The notes below the pieces were generated by a model. That model worked only from the letters and a program-made list of their open reading frames with translations. It was not told the DNA's origin and did no database searches. A stretch of 31,935 nt of DNA. It comes from Saprolegnia diclina VS20. Taxonomy: Eukaryota > Oomycota > Saprolegniomycetes > Saprolegniales > Saprolegniaceae. The position numbers and the translations under genes are program-made. The DNA is taken from positions 523,850 to 555,784 of the forward strand of contig NW_008246071.1 in the NCBI RefSeq assembly GCF_000281045.1, in the 5' to 3' direction. This document shows positions 18,690 through 29,685 of the stretch, piece by piece (within the stretch, counting starts at the first letter, position 1; each line of letters starts with the position of its first letter).

Positions 18690-20619
18690 TTACGCTGCGT
18701 CGCCGCCAAGGCAACAGCACATGGACTGCAGGCACTTCCAGAGGAGCGACCCGAGCGTCAATGGCGGCGCTGGAGGCCGACCATGCAGAAACGGCGTCGA
18801 CTCGTTCGTAATGAGCGACGCCGACGTCACGGTCGTTGTGCCGAGCACCTCCGAGACGGTCACGGACCGTGAAAACGAGTTGCGCTCCTCCGTGATGCGG
18901 CTCGTCGACTTCTTGATCGCGGCGAGCGGCATGCGGTACAGTGGGGCGGCGGTACCGCCTGGTTTGAACTGCTCGTTCAGGGTACGGAGGCCGAGCCACC
19001 TAAATCGTTGACGTGATCCAACCGTGGATGCCAGTGGTGCTACCGGCAGACTTCGTTGCAGCGATGGGACTCGAGAAACTTTTCCATGCCGTGCGTCCCG
19101 AGGTTGCCCGAGCCAAAGCCGCGGCCGTCTGCCGTGTGGATTTGCGGGTCCGTGTAGCTGTCATTGACGCCTTGGATGTCGACGACCATGAGGCGAAAGT
19201 CGGACGAGACAAAAGTGAAGTGCGAAAACGCCTGCCGGAGAAGTTGAGCTCCCAAACTTCAGCCCTCGTCCAATAGCGTACCTGCGGTGTGTTGCGCTCG
19301 CGCTCTTCTGTCGTGCTTGTCTCCTTCCCGACAAACCCGTTGTTGTTGCTATACTTGACGTACTCGCCGGGAAGGTACTCCTCAACCGAGCACACCAAGT
19401 CTTGTCGATCTCGCAGCTACATCGACGTTAGAACGCTGACCTTGACGAAGGAGTGTACCTTGAGAAGCCACGAGCTCGCATATTTGACCTTGAGTGGCGG
19501 TTCGTGCTCGTTGTAGAGCTTGGCGTAGTACGCGCACACCGCTTGCATCTCGACATCGCTAGTGACAGGTGGCGCGTCATCCACCGGTCTCCACAAGAAA
19601 TACACGGATACCATAGATATGCACTCGGCTCGGCCGCGCCCATAATGACTTTGGCGACATAGAGCTTGCCGTCGCTGTCACCATTCGTACCTAAATCCTA
19701 TCGTGTGCCCTTCATCAGATACTTCATGTAGAGGCGGGGCAATGTACCTGAAGGTAGTACGCGTTGCGGAGCTGCCCCGTTGCGAACGGGACAAGGTCCA
19801 GCTTGACGATGGTATGGCACGAGTTCCACTCGAGCGTATCGGCGTCAAAGCTGAGCTTCTCGGCCCTTTCCTTGAGGAGGTGGGAAAAATCGGGCGGGTT
19901 ATGCGGTACGACCGTCTTCATGATCGGCTGCAGCGTCTTGGGTTTTCGCTGCACGCCCGCTAGATACGACAAGAGAGCATGAGATCATACGCGTTGCCAC
20001 AGCTTTGCTATAGTACGGCGCTGGGAGCTCGTGCCCGTCATTTCGTTGATAATTTGCGTCTTCCGCTCCTAGCACATCATCCATCCATCTCGTGTCCATC
20101 GCCAACGATTCGTACCATGTACTCTTCTTCCGAGAGATGGCCCGTGTCCATGAGCAGCTTGAGCGTGTTGAGCTTCTCAAAGTGGCTGTTCTTCTGCTGC
20201 TTGTCCGCGGCTTTGTCCTCGCGCTCGCGCTCGATGCGATGGACCGCAATCGGGAGGCCTGGTACGACCGTCGTGTCGATGTCTTCGTCGCGGACCTCGG
20301 GCACGACCGCGAGCGGGCGCGAGCTCATTGCGAGGACGTGCGAGTTGTAGCTCTTGCCTTCGTTGGTCCGTTCGCCAGTCGCAGGCAGCATCCCTCGAGC
20401 TTCGTCGCGCCTACATATAGGAGCCTGTCTACCTCGGCCGTCGCCTCCATCTTGACGTACGTAGAGGAGGAGGATGAGGTCGTCGTCGCGGAAGGAGGTC
20501 GTCCGTCGTTGCCGCGCGCTGCCGTCGTCGTCGTCGTCGACGCCCGTGGGAAACGAAACACCCTGGAGCGAGTTCTTGTTGTTCCAAGCCGTATCCGGAC
20601 ACCAGCATACGGATACCAT
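18690..20619 (-). CDS. Alpha-kinase (eEF2K/MHCK-like), N-terminal exon uncertain (about 528 aa)
   Basis: Exons in transcript order: 20116-20619 (provisional), 20017-20068, 19748-19959, 19612-19697, 19459-19558, 19282-19416, 19044-19231, 18690-18999. Atypical alpha-kinases include eEF2 kinase and myosin heavy chain kinases. Evidence runs through the domain: PFATGQLRNAYYLQ (Gly-rich loop), LYVAKVIM (Lys), SVEEYLPGEYVKYSNNNGF, and NTPQAFSHFTF across an intron. Then VVDIQGVNDSYTDPQIHT (catalytic/Zn region), GFGSGNLGTHGMEKFLESH, and zinc ligands in HRCNEVCRWLGL. The C-terminal tail is Ser/Thr-rich and ends in a Cys cluster (KCLQSMCCCLGG). Upstream of about 20415 the reading frame is ambiguous: a possible 50-nt intron (20417-20466) would switch frame. 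The protein start is therefore a best guess; the kinase domain itself is firm. Confidence 0.85.
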
Positions 20620-20833
20620 TGGCGAATATCCGGACTCCCCGCGTGACTTGCGGTTTGTATACCACAGTAAGCCAGTCAGTCGTCAGTCGGCCATCAGAGA
20701 GAGATTCCTTCACAACATACGCGACCCTCTATTATGCAACGTAACCTCCCTCGTCACGTCGACGCAAGCCGTGACGGGCACGACACGTCCGTGAGGTCTC
20801 GTTCTAGTCGACACGCAGTAGTAGTTTAGTAGT

Positions 20834-23800
20834 TTAGTTGCTAAAGTCCATGCCGGTCACCGGGTCGACTTCCATGCTGGCGTTGGCGCCGCAGCTGAAA
20901 TGCACGAGCGAGCCGTTGGGGTAGACGGCAAAGATGGTCGTGTCGATGCGCTTCTTGCACACGCCGCAGGTCGTCTTGGCGTCAATCTCGACCGACTCGG
21001 AGATGCGCTCGACGCGCTCGCACTGCACTTGGAGGTTGTAAATGTTGGAGAGGTTCCGCGCAAGCATTTGGTCGCGAACTTGATGCGCGCTATGCGGTAG
21101 GAGCTGCCCGAGAAACTCCGTGACCTTGGCCAACGGCGTCGAAGGTGGAATGAGCTCCAGCGCCGTGATACCGGGTAGCTGCTTGGCGTGGCGGGCCTAT
21201 ATACCATCAAGTCAATCGACAAGCAGGCCAGAAGACCTAGTACCATGACGTGATGGGCAAACTCGACGCGGTCGACGTTGTCGAGGTCCGCAAAGCACAG
21301 TTGCAACAGCAGCAAGAGCGCCTTGTTGGTGCCACCGCGACCCGACGACCCGTACTTGTCGCAGTAGGCTTCGGCGCCCGCGAGGTCGTCGCTCGTACCC
21401 AGCATCGAGCGCAGCGCTTCGTCGTGAAAGCCGCCGCGGCCACAGAGCACGACAAACTCGGCGCGCAGCGGCGACGCCTTGACTTTGGACATGAGCGCCG
21501 AGACGTCGTACGCCGATTCCGGTGCTTTGAGAAACTTGAGCAGCCGCTTGCGCGCGATGCCAAAGGCCTACAGCAGGCGTCAGCATCAACTAATCCACGA
21601 GGCGAGTACGCCAGGTTCACGGCCGGGATTCGACTTGGACGGCACGTCGCCGCCTGCGAGAAGCTTGAGTACTTCATCGAGGTACTCTTGTGCGAGGCGC
21701 GTGTGGTGGGGGTTTTCAATGTCGAGCGCGATGCCCTTGCCACCGCCCGACTCGTCGGCCATGATTTCGAGGTACTTGGCTGCGACAGACGCGTCCGACG
21801 AGTGCGCCTTGAGGTGACTCGCCACATCGGCCACGACAAGCTTGGGCAGCCCCGGTTTGCGGCTGGTGAAAATACGCAGCCCTTCTTGCGGCGCGGTCTG
21901 CAGCACCCATTTCTACACCAAAATATCAACTTGATACAAGAAAAAAGCCAAGAAAATACCGAGTGGGCATAGACGAGCGCAGGGTCGTCGAGCGTCCGCA
22001 ACAGCTCGACGGTCGCGAGGACACCGGACGCGCTGTCATCCACCGTGCTTTGAACGTACTCGCCCGAGCCCATGCGCGCATAGACGTCGAGTGCATCGAG
22101 GAGTCGGCCGTGGCGCTCAAACAAGAGGCCGAGCTCATAGTACAAATGGTGGCGCATGAGGAGGCTCTGGGACGAGCCCATATCGACGTGGGCGCCGTCG
22201 CCTTGCGCGTCCAACGACGTGAGCAGCGTCGTAATCTCCGGAAAGCGCTGAAAGAGAATGTACAGACGCAGGAGCGCCGTGTCAACAGCCTCGGCGCGCT
22301 GCAAATCCTTGGGCACGGACGCGATCGAGTTTGAGCGGGATGAGAACGCCCGGTCGCGGCTGCCCGACCGAGACCGGTTGGGCGTCGCAAACGGCGACTC
22401 TTTCGATGCGCTGCGGTCCCGGCTAGATAACAAGCATAATCATACTCGGGTGAGCGAGGTGCACGGTCGGATGGCGGGACTGGGTCTACCTGGCATGCTT
22501 TTTGATCATCTCGAGAGACTTCATGAGCGCCTTGGTCGCATGCTGGTGGAGCTTGGACGCGCCGGCCGATGCAATCTCGGGCGCCATCACTTGCGCGTGA
22601 TCCTTGAGCAGCACGGCAAGCACCGACTTCATATCCGGACTCGCGCTATTGCCGCGCGGCAACACGTCCGGCGTGAGTACCGTCGGCTCGTACGCAAAGC
22701 TCGGCGCGCAGAGCTCCGGAAAGAACGAGAGCCACTCGCGCGGGTCCATACCGGACCGGTAGACAAACTCGACGGCGCTATCAAACTCGCAGCGGCGGAG
22801 GAGGGCGATCGCGACTTGGCGGTGAAAGCGACGCATGCGGCTCTTTTGCTTGTCGGTCGGAAGCGAAGCAAGACTCTTCTTCATCAGGTCCGACGCGTCC
22901 TCGATCTTGCCACGCTCGAGGAGCTCCGTCACTTGCTGGTCCATGGGCGTCTGCTCGATCTTGAGGATCGAGGTGGTCCCGGACGGGTTGAGCTGCGCAA
23001 CAACGACCACGTCCTCCGAGTCGCCGACAGGACGTGGGTCCATGTCCCACTTCATGCCGTTGCTAAAGATCGCGGCGATCCGCGGAATCGGGAGGAACTG
23101 GACTAGCGACGCGTCGGCGAGCGAGTGGATCTCGACGCCCTTCGACGGCAGCAGCGCGACTATGTAAGGTGACGTAAACTCGATCGCGGACGGCGGCTTG
23201 GACCACGAGATCGAGTTGCGCTCGACCGGGTCGCCCGTGAACGTGATAAAGACGCCGACCGTGTCCATGGCCGCGACGACGATCTCTTCGTTCGGAAGGA
23301 GCTTGATGGCCGCGGTCCCGGCGCCGCCCATGCTCAGGTTGATCGGCGCTGTCTCGCCCGTCTTGTCGTTCATGAGTACGTAGCCGTCGCGACCGCCAAC
23401 CACAAGCTTGTTGCGGTACCACGCAACGCTGTCGGGCGCTCTGGCCACCGGCAATTCGCGCAGAAAGCGGTACCGCTTCTCTTTGGCCTCAAACTGGAAG
23501 AGCTGGAGCTTCGAGCCGGACGAGGCGCAGATGCGAAAGTGGGGCGGGCCACGCTGGTTGACGCAGAGGTGCACGACGTCCTTGGCGAGGTGCAGATCGG
23601 ACGCAAGGAGCTCGAGGTCCGTGGCCGCGTGGACCGTCACGACGTTGTTGGCGAGGACGAGCACCATGCGGATGTGCGGGACGACCAGGATTTGCTGCAC
23701 GCGGCCACGATGGGGCAGCTCGTGCGACGCGATCGGGCGGCTCGTGTCCTTGCGCGTGTCGTACAAGACGAGCTTCCCGTCCGACGTGCCGACGAGCACG

Positions 23801-23889
23801 CGCATGGAGTAGTGCACGACGCACTCGACGCGCCCGGGGTACTCGGCGACGACCGACGTCTGCAGTGCGACGCGCTTGCCCTCCATCAT
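20834..23889 (-). CDS. VPS39: Vps39-family HOPS/CORVET subunit (CNH + clathrin-like repeats, 5 exons, 950 aa)
   Basis: Exons in transcript order: 22490-23889, 21960-22422, 21610-21912, 21244-21567, 20834-21196; total 2853 nt. The family (Vps39/Vam6, Vps3/TGFBRAP1) tethers late-endosomal or vacuolar membranes through Rab GTPases. The first ~300 residues form a CNH/beta-propeller domain (starts MMEGKRVALQTSVVAEYPGR, later VECVVHYSMRVLVGTSDGKL). Helical repeat sequence follows, and then the Vps39 C-terminal zinc-finger-like motif: CGVCKKRIDTTIFAVYPNGS then VHFSC. This matches the animal motif C-x2-C-x4-G...F..YPNG..VH..C. The linker near residue 467 is Ser/Arg-rich and unconserved. Assignment to Vps39 rather than Vps3/TGFBRAP1 is uncertain. 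The start is the first of two adjacent ATGs, placing the CNH domain at the N-terminus as usual. A longer upstream frame has no CNH similarity. Confidence 0.88.
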
Positions 23890-24074
23890 GGTCGTCGTCG
23901 TCTTCGTCAAAGTCAATTGGCCGGATACGAAATTCGTTTGAACTTTATTTTTATTATTGAAAATAAAATGCACTTTCAACAGCCACATCAGGCGAATCTT
24001 GCGACCCGCCGCCGGCCGTCGTGGCAACCAACGCGATGAGCCAACGCGACCTCCACCATAAGCCATGAAGAACG

Positions 24075-24588
24075 ATGAGCGAGAAGGGACCGCCGATGAC
24101 AATCCAGCGCCCGGCGGCCCACGCGCCAGACGTAAGATGGATCGCTGATGGCCTGGCCTCTTACTAGTATGTGGCATACTGCAGCCTTGTGCTAGTCGAC
24201 AAGTACGGCGAGCAGACCAAGGCGCCGTCCAAGGAGCTGCTTCTCGCGTCCACGGAGGCGTACGTCGAGTACTCGCGCGACGGCCGCGTCGTCAAGGCTA
24301 GCATCGCACGAAAGAGGTGCGAGGACGCTCCCTAGATTAGGCATAGAGCAGCTCGGGCCAGACAGCCAGATGCACTTGTGAAGAACGGAATCCAACGTCG
24401 TCGGCTCGGTTGACGCAGCCGACGTAGCATTATCCAAGCCATTGGCCCAAGCTTGCCTCTCGGTGCTCTACTGGCACGCAGGCATATACGAAGACTACCT
24501 CATCTACCATCACGATGGCAGTCGACGATCGTCAGTTGCGGAGTCGTCTTTGGAAGATTCGACAAGCCAAAGTGCAAAGTGGAAATAA
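24075..24588 (+). pseudogene. Decayed small gene of unknown function between VPS39 and INO1
   Basis: Exon-like pieces lie in order on the plus strand. A start MSEKGPPMTIQRPAAHAPD (24075-24131) is followed by a 36-nt intron with proper GT/AG ends. Then comes [20 protein letters not shown] and onward through [15 protein letters not shown] (from 24168). Finally LGIEQLGPDSQMHL leads to VVGSVDAADVALSKPLAQ, ACLSVLYWHAGIYEDYLIYH and a Ser-rich end at 24588. Joining piece two to piece three in phase would need an intron of only 19 nt (24317-24335). The third piece has an in-frame TGA at 24379, where Arg is plausible. One explanation is a host gene inactivated by a small deletion and a nonsense change; a transcript might reveal different splicing. 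No family is recognised. Confidence 0.45.
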
Positions 24589-24631
24589 AAATGCTTTCGC
24601 TATATGAACCATATCCTATCCGAGCACGCGT

Positions 24632-26185
24632 TTAGTGGCGCTTGTTGATTTCGCTCGCGAGCTTGTTCTCGAGCTGCATGTAGTTCTCGGCGGGGAGGCC
24701 AAGACATGCGCGGAGGATGTTGATGATGCACTCGCGCTGGGCAAAGAGCGCGTTCACGATCGGCGTGCCCTTGGGGACCAGCGGCGCCTTGAGCATGTAG
24801 CTGAGGATCGAGAGCACCGAGTGGAAGCGCTCGGCCTCGGCCGCGCCCTTCTTCTGGATCTGGATGCGCTCCGCGAGCTCGCAAATGATGACGAGATCGA
24901 GGATGAGCGGCGTCGCGAGGAGCGAGTCTTCGCACGTGTTGTGCATGACGATCGTGTTGGTGCCGTTGAGGAAGATCTTGCTCGTGTACTCGTCCATCGC
25001 GCGCTTCGAGTCGCCGACGAACGGGACGTACTTGATGACGACGCAGTGGTCGGGGTGCTCGCCCTCGTTGAAGAGGATGCGGTTCGAGTCGACCATGTCA
25101 TCGACGACGTTCGACTTGGAGATCTCCTTGGAGCGGAACTGCTGCGGCGCCGACAAGTTCTTGCCGTCGTTGTTACCGAGATGGTTGTAGCTCACAATCG
25201 AGACGGGCTTGATACCGGCGCCAACAAGGAAGTCGACGAGGACCGACTTCATCTTGGTCTGGCCTGACTTGAAGTCGTCACCGCCAATGAACACCTTGTG
25301 CTTCTCGGCAAGCTCGACGACACCCGGCACGAACGTGTTCTGGGGGCTGCCGTTGATGTACGAGGCGCCTTCGAGGATCGACGCAATCGCGAACACGCTC
25401 GAGGGCGACACCTCGTCCTCGCCAGCCTTGATGGCCTCCAAGATGTTCTCCGCCGAGTCGTTGACGCCCTCGACAATGTCCGAGAAGCGCTCCGTGTTGG
25501 CCGACCACAAGACAATGACCTTGTCGCAGCCGTTCGACTTCTTGAAGTCACGGATGTGCGAGCGGATCGTCTCGAGGTTGTCCTGCTTGGAGCCCTGGAG
25601 GACGTTGTCAGCGCGGTCGGCCTGGTTGGCAGCGATAAAGTCGGGGTAGTAGATCGACGGGAGCGGCTTGATCTTCTCCATGTGCGGGATGAGCTGGCGC
25701 TGGAGGTCATAGTCGAGGACCTTGGCGCGCACCATGGCATCCGCAAGGTTGTGGCCCGAGATATCCCAGCCGCCAATGACAAAGTCGTTGGGGTTGACCA
25801 TCGGGAGCATGTTCTTGAAGGGCACGTAGACGCCTTCGCCCTTGTTGTTGGTGCCGAGGCGCACCGTCGACGACTGCGTGACCGAGCCAAAGTAGTCGGC
25901 CTTGTGGAGGCCCTCCTTGTCCGTCCACGTCAGGCCGAGCTTGTTAGCGAGCACGCCGGCCACGAGCGTCGAGCCGTTGTTGCCGCCGAGGCCGACGATC
26001 ATGACGCCGAGCTTGGGCACCTTGGTCGACGTCGTGATGACGTACTCCTCCGAGACGGGCGTCGCCACGTTGTTCTCAAAGTGGGTCGTCGCGTACGTGT
26101 AGTTGGTCGTGATGGCCTCGGCCGAGTAGACGACGTCCTTGCTGTTGACCTTGAAGGCCTGGTTCGAGAAGGCGCTAGCGCTCAT
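24632..26185 (-). CDS. INO1: myo-Inositol-3-phosphate synthase (517 aa, no introns)
   Basis: Converts glucose-6-phosphate to 1D-myo-inositol-3-phosphate using NAD+, the committed step of inositol and phosphoinositide synthesis, in the cytosol. Conserved family motifs are present: the NAD-binding [38 protein letters not shown], the catalytic-core [44 protein letters not shown] and the C-terminal [11 protein letters not shown]. Length fits eukaryotic synthases (510-558 aa). The start at 26185 ([11 protein letters not shown]) is chosen because homologues begin shortly before the sequence VNSKDVVYS; the frame continues open upstream without similarity. A CCAAT pair lies about 80-110 bp upstream. 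The product supplies inositol for phosphoinositides, which gate TPCs and guide Vps39-type tethering, but nothing here shows co-regulation. Confidence 0.97.
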   Translation of the reverse strand: MSASAFSNQAFKVNSKDVVYSAEAITTNYTYATTHFENNVATPVSEEYVITTSTKVPKLGVMIVGLGGNNGSTLVAGVLANKLGLTWTDKEGLHKADYFGSVTQSSTVRLGTNNKGEGVYVPFKNMLPMVNPNDFVIGGWDISGHNLADAMVRAKVLDYDLQRQLIPHMEKIKPLPSIYYPDFIAANQADRADNVLQGSKQDNLETIRSHIRDFKKSNGCDKVIVLWSANTERFSDIVEGVNDSAENILEAIKAGEDEVSPSSVFAIASILEGASYINGSPQNTFVPGVVELAEKHKVFIGGDDFKSGQTKMKSVLVDFLVGAGIKPVSIVSYNHLGNNDGKNLSAPQQFRSKEISKSNVVDDMVDSNRILFNEGEHPDHCVVIKYVPFVGDSKRAMDEYTSKIFLNGTNTIVMHNTCEDSLLATPLILDLVIICELAERIQIQKKGAAEAERFHSVLSILSYMLKAPLVPKGTPIVNALFAQRECIINILRACLGLPAENYMQLENKLASEINKRH

Positions 26186-26265
26186 GGGACTTGGCTTCTT
26201 GGCGACCACGCAAATTGGGAAATGATCATCCGCCCCACCTTGCCGTTTTGCCGTTGACGCATGCG

Positions 26266-26295
26266 ATTGGCCAAAATGCGACATTATACACCAAT
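26266..26295 (-). promoter_or_regulatory. Opposed CCAAT pair of the INO1 promoter
   Basis: ATTGG at 26266-26270 and CCAAT at 26291-26295 on the plus strand, 81-110 bp upstream of the INO1 start on the minus strand. A TATA-like stretch (ATTATAC, 26283-26289) lies between them. Confidence 0.4.
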
Positions 26296-26829
26296 GAAAA
26301 CGCGTGGCGTCGCCACTTGGGCATCACAACTTCACGCTAGTGACGCCACGTATCCGGCGCATCCGGATGCGTAACCAACGAGGGAAGCTTCCTCGGGATA
26401 CTGGGTGCAGGTACCCTGCATCTGCCCACACCCCGGTGGTACGGATGACGCGATGTGCATAGCATGCCAAGGGGCAGCGCGCCATGTACCTTCTTGTCGC
26501 GCCAGCGATGCAGCCACGATTAGTGGTCGGGCCAAGTCCCTCGAGATAACGCCGCCAGCCTTCCTCGCCCTCCGACAGATGGCCCTGTCTTCCGGACGCT
26601 TCGCCATCCCATGCGTGTATCTATGCAGGCGCGTGTCCCATGTCCGATGACGGGAAGCGGTTGCCGCAGCAATCGCCGTGCCACAATGAAATGTTGGCTG
26701 ACGACATCATCATCATCATTCAGTCGACGACACAAATACTCGTCACGCGCTGTCCTCTACGAAACCCTCCTTGCTACGTCGTCGTCGTGGCTAGTCGATT
26801 TACTAATATAACTTTGAGCATGGAATGCA
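26296..26829. other. Intergenic region upstream of INO1 / downstream of the Der gene
   Basis: No convincing coding frame on either strand. Short open frames lack homology and splice context. An ATC repeat and GC-rich stretches are present, but nothing I can name. Confidence 0.4.
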
Positions 26830-26887
26830 GGGCCTCCTACAAATTGTAGGAGGCCCCGTACGGTATTGTAGGCTACAATACCGTACG
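26830..26887. repeat. Two adjacent perfect palindromes
   Basis: Palindrome 1 has 13-bp arms (26830-26842 and 26844-26856, arm GGGCCTCCTACAA) around one base. Palindrome 2 follows without a gap and has 15-bp arms (26857-26871 and 26873-26887, arm CGTACGGTATTGTAG) around one base. All four arms share the core TTGTAG or its complement. No gene or longer element is recognisable around them. Confidence 0.95.
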
Positions 26888-27050
26888 AGGCTGCGATGTG
26901 GCGACCACCTTGCCATTGCACTTCTCGAAAAGTCATTGTCGACGTGTCTGCGAGTAATGCCGCCGTAGAAAGCCGACACGTCACGCGGTTTGCAAACTAA
27001 CTTCAACTTTGGAGGGTACGGCGGATACGCCAGCTGCTTGATTATGAAGA

Positions 27051-29587
27051 TTACCCCTTGCGTGGGCGAAGACCTTGCGACTTCTTCGCTGCGTCTTTGC
27101 GTTTCTCACTCCAGCGCGGGGATTTCTCCTTCTTGTTGGTGCCCGTGGTGGCCGTCTTCTTGGCGCCCGACCGCGTCGGCGACGCTGCCCGCGACGGCGT
27201 CGCACTCGCCGCCGCACGCGCCGTGGGCTTGAGCGTCTTGCTCGGCAGACGACCGAGGCCCGAGCTCATGCTCATGTTGGCCTTGCCCGACTTCTTGGCG
27301 GCCTTCATCTTGTTCGGGTGCTTCTTGGTCGTTTGCTTAGGGCGGCTCTCGGACGACACCGCCTTGGGCACCGACGACGGCGCTGCCTTGGGCGAGGCAG
27401 GCTCCTTCTCGGCACTGGCCGACGACGACGACGGCTTGGTTGGCATCTTCTTGGTACGACGGTTCATGGGCTTGGCGCGAGCGTAGCCCTTCTTGTACGG
27501 GTTGTCTTCGCCACCGCGAAGAAGGAGACGCGCGGGCACGCCCGTCATATCAAACTCGGTGCGGAGCTGGTTAAGAAGGAAGCGGCGGTATGTCTCGGGC
27601 ACATCTTCGGGACGGTTGACAAACACGGCAAAGGTCGGCGGCCGCGCCTTGACCTACCTCGATCGTGAACGCCTTGGCTGTCAAGAGAGACCATGTCGTA
27701 CCTGCGTCATGTACTTGACCTTGAGCTGCTTGCCCTTGACCGTCGGCGGCGGGTGATGGCGGTCCATGGCCGCGAGCCACCGGTTGAGGCGACCCGTGGT
27801 CACGCGCAAGTCCCACCGGTTGTGGGCTTCGACGCTATCAGGGTGGCATCACGCCGGCGTAAGCAACATGCTGTGATAACGACCAACCTACACTTCGGGG
27901 AGAATACCACGGACGCCCTTGCCCGTGAGTGCACTGATGGGGACCACGGGCACACCACGGACCTAGAGTTCGACGTCAGCGACAAACGTACGAAACGTGG
28001 GACCGCTATACCTGGGCGAGCGACCCATCGAGCTCCTTGCGAATGCGCTCGATCTCGGCTGCTGCGTTCTCGACAAGGTCCGACTTGTTGGCCACGAGCA
28101 CCAGCGCACGGCCTTCGTCCAAGACCTAATGGCATCGTGAGGTCGGCAGTTCATCGCAAGGATGCGGTGTGTGTACCCGCTGGGCAATCGTGAGGTCGAG
28201 ATGGATCAGGTGCTCTTCGCTGACATCGACAACGACGACGACGACCTGCGCCGAGCTGATCGCATCGTACGTGTCCCGCACCGAGAGATTTTCAATCTGG
28301 TTCGAGTGGTCGCGCTGCCAAGTGCAAAGTGAGACATGTGGCATCGCCACTTGCATTGGTACCTTGCTAAACTTGCGAATGCCGGCCGTGTCGACGAGCG
28401 TGATCTCGCGGTTCTGAAAGTTCCACGACACTTCGACCGAGTCGCGCGTGACACCCGGCCTACACGCATAGTATAGTCAGCGCATTGAAGAATCGGAGGC
28501 TGGACGGCCTACTCGGGGCCCGTCAAGACACGGTCGTCGCGCACGATTTTGTTGAGCAGCGTCGACTAGTGGCGACGATGACATCAACTGCGTCGTCGTT
28601 GCAGGACAGGCGTACCTTGCCCACGTTCGGGCGGCCCACGATCGCGAGCTTGATCGCGCGCTGCTACAATACGGATAAGTCGGCGTCGTCGCACTCGAAG
28701 CAAAGATACGCTTTCAATGTCTTCCTTGGCTTCGTCGAGGTCGATCTCGTCGGCGTTTTCCTCGGCCGCTTGCGTCATTGCAAAGGCGACGGCATGTTCG
28801 TCGACGATCGGCGCAATCAGCGGTACGAGGTCCGGAAGGCCTTCGCCATGCTCCGCCGACATGATGAGCGGGTCGCCTAGGACGTCCATGAGACCATGAA
28901 GACGACGCGAGAGGATGCGAAATGTTGTACCCATGCCCAGCGTGTGGCACTCGTGAATGTTGGGCATCCACCGCGTCGCGTCGCCTTCGAGCTTGTTGGC
29001 GATCAGATGGATCGGCGCCTTGGGGTCGGCCTTGCGCAGCCAGCTACGTTGTTTGAGCATATTAGGCGTCGCATGCAGCGAGATGAAATACCGAGCAAAG
29101 TGCTTGTCAATCTCCGTGATTCCCTCGCGCCCATCGACCAAGAACAAGATCAAGTTGGCTTCATGGAGTGCGCGCTCGGTTTGCGACAACATGCCTTGCT
29201 CCAAGCTAAAGCCGCATGAGACCACGGTCCATCGGACACTACGATGTCTACCTGCCCGTGGGTGCATCGGCGAGACCGCCCGTGTCGATCACATCAAACT
29301 CCAGGCCGGCCAAGTAGCCCTACATTGCATAAGCAAGATGCCATAGCTTCTGCGCGTACGATGCCAAAGCGGCGGTCACGCGTCGTGCCCGGCACGTTGT
29401 GCACGATGGCCCGGCGAGACTTGGTGAGGCGGTTGAAGAGCGTCGACTTGCCGACGTTGGTGCGCCCGACGAGGGCGACGCGCGCGCGCTCGGGCTGCTT
29501 GGCCGCAGCGCGGGGCGCCCACGTGTGGTTGAGCGCATGGCTCACCGGCGACGGCGCCAGGAAGCGCGATCGAACGAAGCGCAGCAT
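27051..29587 (-). CDS. der: EngA/Der double-GTPase, predicted organellar, with basic C-terminal tail (13 exons, 648 aa)
   Basis: Exons in transcript order: 29360-29587, 29252-29319, 29092-29205, 28931-29043, 28710-28876, 28616-28663, 28513-28565, 28363-28459, 28177-28314, 28012-28125, 27892-27962, 27702-27834, 27051-27653; total 1947 nt. Der is a bacterial-type GTPase for large ribosomal subunit assembly. The first ~30 residues ([20 protein letters not shown]) resemble a mitochondrial presequence. G domain 1 has GRTNVGKS (41-48) and DTGG, but its G4 reads NKLE rather than NKxD. G domain 2 has [25 protein letters not shown] and NKSD. The KH-like domain ends the conserved part ([13 protein letters not shown], then [20 protein letters not shown]). 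The final ~130 residues form a Lys/Ser/Ala/Pro-rich tail not typical of bacterial Der. Organelle targeting is inferred, not shown. Confidence 0.93.
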
Positions 29588-29606
29588 TCTCGAAACGGTG
29601 CACTAT

Positions 29607-29685
29607 CCAATCGAGCGGTTTTGGCAAATTTGATTGGTGCCGATCAAGATATCGCGCCTGATTGGCTGAAATTTTCTCGACCAAT
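29607..29685 (-). promoter_or_regulatory. Four CCAAT boxes of the Der promoter
   Basis: CCAAT at 29607-29611 and 29681-29685 and ATTGG at 29633-29637 and 29661-29665. That is four boxes in 79 bp with alternating orientation, 20-98 bp upstream of the Der start. Confidence 0.5.

Noticed and set aside
20834-20900. RING-type zinc finger at the end of the Vps39-family protein
   Set aside because: Only part of a RING ligand set is present. The CxxC...YPNG...VHFSC pattern fits the Vps39 C-terminal domain instead.
25298-26257. 319-codon plus-strand open frame opposite INO1
   Set aside because: Antisense shadow of a GC3-rich conserved enzyme; no domain or independent promoter.
26332-26735. Minus-strand open frames in the INO1-Der gap as possible small genes
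   Set aside because: No conserved motif, signal peptide, splice chain or promoter supports them.
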